From Longimicrobiaceae bacterium (GTDB taxonomy: Bacteria; Gemmatimonadota; Gemmatimonadetes; Longimicrobiales; Longimicrobiaceae), in the NCBI GenBank assembly GCA_030146875.1, contig JASLAX010000076.1, positions 1-15,919 of the forward strand: DNA of 15,919 nucleotides, read 5' to 3'. Below are positions 13,185-15,919 of this stretch, one piece after another; positions within the stretch are counted from its first letter, which is position 1; every line of letters begins with the position of its first letter. The notes beneath the pieces were generated by a model. That model ran no database searches, was not told where the DNA came from, and worked only from the letters and a program-made list of their open reading frames with translations. The translations under genes and the position numbers were made by a program.

Positions 13185-13213
13185 AAGCTAGCGGTTATGG
13201 CCAGCTTGCACAA
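13185..13213 (-). promoter_or_regulatory. Predicted promoter of lipoprotein/S74 pair A
   Basis: On the minus strand TTGTGC (complement of 13208-13213) and TAGCTT (complement of 13185-13190) are separated by exactly 17 bp, about 55 bp upstream of the lipoprotein ATG. The same -35 hexamer and spacing occur in front of pair B. Confidence 0.6.
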
Positions 13214-13256
13214 CGCCTTCGGGGCTCCGCCCGCGCGCGGCGGATCAGGGGGCGGG

Positions 13257-13301
13257 GCGCGGACGGCCCCGGCTCATGGAGAGGCCGGGGGCCGTCCGCG
13301 C
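13257..13301 (-). terminator. Long hairpin after the second S74 fibre gene
   Basis: GCGCGGACGGCCCC at 13257-13270 pairs with the complementary arm ending at 13301, a stem of about 16 bp with one bulged base, and GGC/GCC can extend it. It starts 15 bp past the stop of the minus-strand gene ending at 13316, and lies upstream of the promoter of pair A, which it would insulate. Confidence 0.75.
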
Positions 13302-13315
13302 CTGCATGCCTCGTG

Positions 13316-14545
13316 CTACGGCCTGGGCGCGGCCGCCGGCGCCGCCAGCGCCTCCAGCCGGTCGAGCCGCGCGCGGAGCTCGTCGTTCTCCCTGCGCAGG
13401 GCGGCGTTCCCCGCCTCCAGCGCCTCGATGCGGGCCCGGTGGGCGGCGGTGCGCTCGTCCAGCGCCTTCACCCCGGCCAGCGTCACGCCGTCCATGTCCA
13501 CCGAGTTGATCATCAGGTCGCTTTCCCCCAGGCCGAACGCGGCGTGGAAGTCCTGCGCCATGGCGCCCATGTGGCGGATGGAACGGTCCTGCGTGCGGTA
13601 GTTCCACGAGGTCACCGGCACGGCGCGCAGGCGGCCCAGCACGTCCTCACCCTCCAGCGCCAGGAAGTTCTCCTTGCGGTTGCGGTCCGACACGGCGCTC
13701 CACCCGCTTCCGCCGGGCGCCACCTCCACGCCCGACGTCAGGCCCTGGTTCGTGAACATCCTGATGCCGCCGCAGCCGCGCACGACGAACTGGTTGTTGG
13801 CCGTCGCGTACACCGAGTCCGAGGAGAAGCTGGCGCAGGCGTCGCCCAGCACGATGGAGCCCTGGCGGTTCGCCGTCCGGGCGTTCTTGCCGATGGCCAC
13901 GGAGAACTGGCCGCTGGCGCTGTTCTGCAGCCCGATCGCCACCCCGAAGTTCCCGTTGGCGATGCTGGGCCCGATGGTGACGGAATACAGGCCGCCGGCG
14001 ATGGACGAGGGGCCCATCGCCAGCGCGTCGTCTCCCGTGGCCTGGGCGCCGCTTCCGATGGCGACGGCGCCCACGGCGCTGGCGGTGCCGTTAAAGGCGA
14101 ACGAGCGAGCGCCGCTGGCGGTGGCGGCGTTGCCCAGGGCCACCGACTGGTAGCCGCTCGCGGTGGTCGAGAAGTTCGCAGCGAAGGAGAAGTCGCCGCT
14201 GGCGCGCGTGTTCTGCCCGAACGCCGCCGACCCGAAGCCCAGGCTGGCCAGGTTCCAGTACGTGGAGCTCACGCCCTCCACGTTCCCCGCCCGGAAGGCG
14301 GCCTTGCCGCCGAACCACATCATGCGCGAGCCGGCGCCCGCCACCGGCACCCCGCCCGTGCCCGCGGCGGCCGTGTTGCCGTCCCAGGTGCCCACGGCCG
14401 CCGCGCTTCCGTCGGTGTTCACCCGGAACCGCAGGGTGCCGCCGGTGGACACGTACAGGAGCGAGTCGGTCTGCGCGGACGCCGCGGCGCCGGTCCCCAG
14501 GACCAGGGCCAGGGCGACGAACGGGGCCCGGAGCTGGATCTTCAT
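13316..14545 (-). CDS. Exported YadA-head-like fibre protein with C-terminal S74 chaperone domain (copy B)
   Basis: This is a 409-residue paralogue of the protein at 10951-12084. A signal peptide ends ASA at about 24. The mature N-terminus shares LRFRVNTDGSA and RMMWFGGKAAFRAG with copy A. The repeat head (about 103-225) is longer than in copy A, with units such as SVALGNAATASGARSFAFNG, VAIGSGAQATGDDALAMGPS and FSVAIGKNARTANRQGS. The S74 domain is at about 283-362: VSDRNRK with Ser286 and Lys291, and IRHMGAMAQDFHAAFGL with His325. Heptad-rich sequence at 362-402 (RIEALEAGNAALRRENDELR) predicts a coiled coil, and the tail is Ala/Pro-rich. The ATG follows the lipoprotein stop by 26 bp. The extra head repeats show that the two copies differ mainly in fibre length. 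Confidence 0.87.
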   Translation of the reverse strand: MKIQLRAPFVALALVLGTGAAASAQTDSLLYVSTGGTLRFRVNTDGSAAAVGTWDGNTAAAGTGGVPVAGAGSRMMWFGGKAAFRAGNVEGVSSTYWNLASLGFGSAAFGQNTRASGDFSFAANFSTTASGYQSVALGNAATASGARSFAFNGTASAVGAVAIGSGAQATGDDALAMGPSSIAGGLYSVTIGPSIANGNFGVAIGLQNSASGQFSVAIGKNARTANRQGSIVLGDACASFSSDSVYATANNQFVVRGCGGIRMFTNQGLTSGVEVAPGGSGWSAVSDRNRKENFLALEGEDVLGRLRAVPVTSWNYRTQDRSIRHMGAMAQDFHAAFGLGESDLMINSVDMDGVTLAGVKALDERTAAHRARIEALEAGNAALRRENDELRARLDRLEALAAPAAAPRP

Positions 14546-14571
14546 GTCGGTCGTATGGGTTAGGGAAAAGA

Positions 14572-15591
14572 TCAGGGCTTCGCGATGGTCAGCACGTTCC
14601 CGCCGGTGTCCAGGGTGCCGGTCACGGTCACCACGCCGGTGGCGCGGGTGCTCCCCTGGAGCCGCGTTCCGCCGGCGACCTCCACCGCGTCCACGCTCCC
14701 GCGCAGGAGCGAGCCGGACCCGCTCATCCGGAGCGTCCCGCCGGTGATCTCGCCCACGGCGTCCACGTTGCCCGACGCGTCCAGGGTGAAGGTGCCCAGC
14801 TCCAGCGTGCTCGCCGCGCCCACGCGCAGGTGCTTCACGGCGGCGGCGGCGGCCAGCACGGGCATGTTCGCAGTGACCAAGTCGCCGGCGTTGGGCACCG
14901 CGACCGTGCTCGTGGCGACGGGGGCGGCGGCGCCCTGCCAGCTCCCGTCGGCCTCCCAGGCGGTGCCTGCGCTCCCCGTCCACACCCGGTCGGCGAGCGG
15001 GCCCGACTGGTCCATCATGGGGGCGGACACCAGCACGCTGAAGGTGAAGGTCGCCACCCCGGAGTCCACCTGGAACTGCCAGCCGCGCGGAGCGGAGATC
15101 TCCATGGGCTCCAGGATCTCGGAATGGAGGAAGTACGGCTGGAGCGTCGCGGTGAAGGTTCCGGTGCCGTCGGCGTTCAGGATCGACACGGACCCCGTGC
15201 CGCCCGTGCGCGTGGGCTCGCCGTGGAAGAAGAGCTTCACCCCCTCCACCGTGCTGCCGTCCGTGGTGCCCAGGACGTGCGTGGTCAGGTTCTGGATGGT
15301 CACGTCCACGCTCAGCACCTCGGTGGCCGAGTCGTACGCCAGGTTCGACGAGGCCAGCCTCACGTAGATGTCGTTGCCGCCGATGACGCGGTCCGCCGAG
15401 ACGTCGCCGCCGGCCGGCGGCACGGTCTCGCAGCGCAGGTCGCCGGTGCGGACGGTGACCCGGCAGTCCACGCGGGCGAAGGAGCGGTCAGGAATCGGGA
15501 CTTCGGGAAGCAGCGGCTCGCGGTCGGTGCACGCACCGAGCGCCACCAGGACCGGGAGCGCCAGGCCCCGCAGGCGCAATGTGAGTCTCAT
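14572..15591 (-). CDS. Lipoprotein of unknown function paired with an S74 fibre gene (copy B)
   Basis: This is a 339-residue paralogue of the lipoprotein at 12104-13129. The lipobox LVALGAC places the lipidated Cys at 21, as in copy A. Shared blocks include DRVIGGNDIYVRLASSNLAY, VDVTIQNL, HVLGTTDGSTVEGVKLFFHG (compare IGTTDGASADSIRVFFHEG in copy A), FTATLQPYFLHSEILEP and VFVSAPM/VLVSAPMMD. The C-terminal half starts WTGSAGTAWEADGSWQG and continues as beta-helix-like repeats that end TGTLDTGGNVLTIAKP. The two copies are clearly homologous along their whole length but well diverged, so the duplication is not recent. The function is unknown; membrane anchoring or assembly of the paired fibre is a reasonable guess from the conserved pairing. 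Confidence 0.82.
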   Translation of the reverse strand: MRLTLRLRGLALPVLVALGACTDREPLLPEVPIPDRSFARVDCRVTVRTGDLRCETVPPAGGDVSADRVIGGNDIYVRLASSNLAYDSATEVLSVDVTIQNLTTHVLGTTDGSTVEGVKLFFHGEPTRTGGTGSVSILNADGTGTFTATLQPYFLHSEILEPMEISAPRGWQFQVDSGVATFTFSVLVSAPMMDQSGPLADRVWTGSAGTAWEADGSWQGAAAPVATSTVAVPNAGDLVTANMPVLAAAAAVKHLRVGAASTLELGTFTLDASGNVDAVGEITGGTLRMSGSGSLLRGSVDAVEVAGGTRLQGSTRATGVVTVTGTLDTGGNVLTIAKP

Positions 15592-15650
15592 GGCCGTGGA
15601 ACGGGAAAGCCGCCCGGAGGGGCGGCCGAGGGATGGTTGACGGTGAAGCG

Positions 15651-15679
15651 AAAATAGCGGCTCCTTACCTTACGCACAA
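15651..15679 (-). promoter_or_regulatory. Predicted promoter of lipoprotein/S74 pair B
   Basis: On the minus strand TTGTGC (complement of 15674-15679) and TATTTT (complement of 15651-15656) are separated by exactly 17 bp, about 60 bp before the lipoprotein ATG. The -35 hexamer, spacing and distance to the start match the promoter of pair A. Confidence 0.62.
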
Positions 15680-15919
15680 CCGCGACAGCGAATCAGCGTA
15701 TGGAGCCGATCCGTTCCGGCCTGCGGCCATTTCACGATGCGGGGGGAAGGTCTCTCGCTCCCGTCCGCACGGCCGGCGGCTAGAAGGCTGTTGAAGAAAA
15801 CCGTCCGGCGACGGGCGTGGATAAACTTCGAGACTCCGCAGGGGTCCGTGCTCTCCCCGACCACCGCTCGGTTCCCAGAGGGGAAGGGTGCCTCGGCCTA
15901 CCTCCGACGGTGTGGACGG
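15680..15919. mobile_element. Possible insertion-sequence end running off the window
   Basis: No complete gene is visible after the promoter of pair B. GGCTGTTGAAGAAAAC at 15786-15801 resembles terminal inverted repeats I associate with several transposase-carrying insertion sequences, and the minus-strand reading RRRTVFFNSLL across it is typical of such ends. If correct, the element begins near 15786 and its transposase lies beyond 15919. The family cannot be named from this fragment. Confidence 0.35.

Noticed and set aside
12083..14563. An 826-residue plus-strand open frame
   Set aside because: It is antisense to the lipoprotein and S74 genes, which have signal peptides and recognisable domains.
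12999..15500. Autotransporter (type V) identity for the lipoproteins or fibres
   Set aside because: Beta-helix-like and YadA-head repeats are present, but no C-terminal outer-membrane beta-barrel anchor is visible in any of the four proteins.
1..15919. tRNA or rRNA genes
   Set aside because: I looked for tRNA-like cloverleaf arms with T-loop sequence and for rRNA-like conserved stretches and saw none, though a manual reading could miss one.

Overview
This is a GC-rich bacterial window with dense coding, near-total G/C at third codon positions and several GTG starts. Two orphan RiPP-type precursor peptides (one mersacidin/lichenicidin-like leader, one pinensin-like leader), S74-domain surface proteins and a CACGCGGAG-type inverted-repeat element together suggest Gemmatimonadota, probably a Longimicrobium relative. 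That assignment is inference from gene types; no rRNA or marker gene is present.

Left part (1-4104), mostly minus strand. A cysteine-free peptide with a class II lanthipeptide-type leader lies at 23-244. After 600 bp of hairpin-rich non-coding DNA come a four-helix DUF2231 membrane protein and a NarL/FixJ response regulator. Upstream of these is a tightly overlapped cluster, read right to left: a small heme-copper-oxidase-like membrane protein, a broken CopD-like gene, a second such membrane protein, a ScdA_N/DUF542 protein and a small cupin. Most junctions are 4-nt stop/start overlaps, and a strong hairpin follows the cupin. This gene set is typical of nitric-oxide or denitrification stress accessory loci.

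Middle (4105-7160). A YeiH-family permease is followed, with a GTGA overlap, by a DUF1801 gene broken by one missing base in a C run. On the plus strand are a two-helix membrane protein of unknown function and then an 8-cysteine pinensin-like precursor with a near-perfect Shine-Dalgarno and a 17-bp terminator hairpin. No modification enzyme, protease or transporter for either peptide is in the window.

TetR/ALDH/SDR module (7212-10655). A TetR regulator is divergent from an aldehyde dehydrogenase and an extended SDR of the acyl-reductase type. The 73-bp gap holds two face-to-face promoters and one 14-bp palindrome that lies in the spacer of the tetR promoter and at the expected start of the ALDH transcript. 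This is a nearly complete picture of an autoregulated aldehyde or fatty-acyl metabolism operon.

Right part (10656-15919). A 190-bp element with 35-bp imperfect terminal inverted repeats separates the SDR from two tandem paralogous gene pairs on the minus strand. Each pair encodes a lipoprotein and an exported YadA-head-like fibre ending in an S74 intramolecular chaperone domain and a coiled coil. Both pairs have the same promoter design (TTGTGC, 17-bp spacer, TA-type -10), and each ends in a hairpin. The window closes with what may be the end of an insertion sequence.
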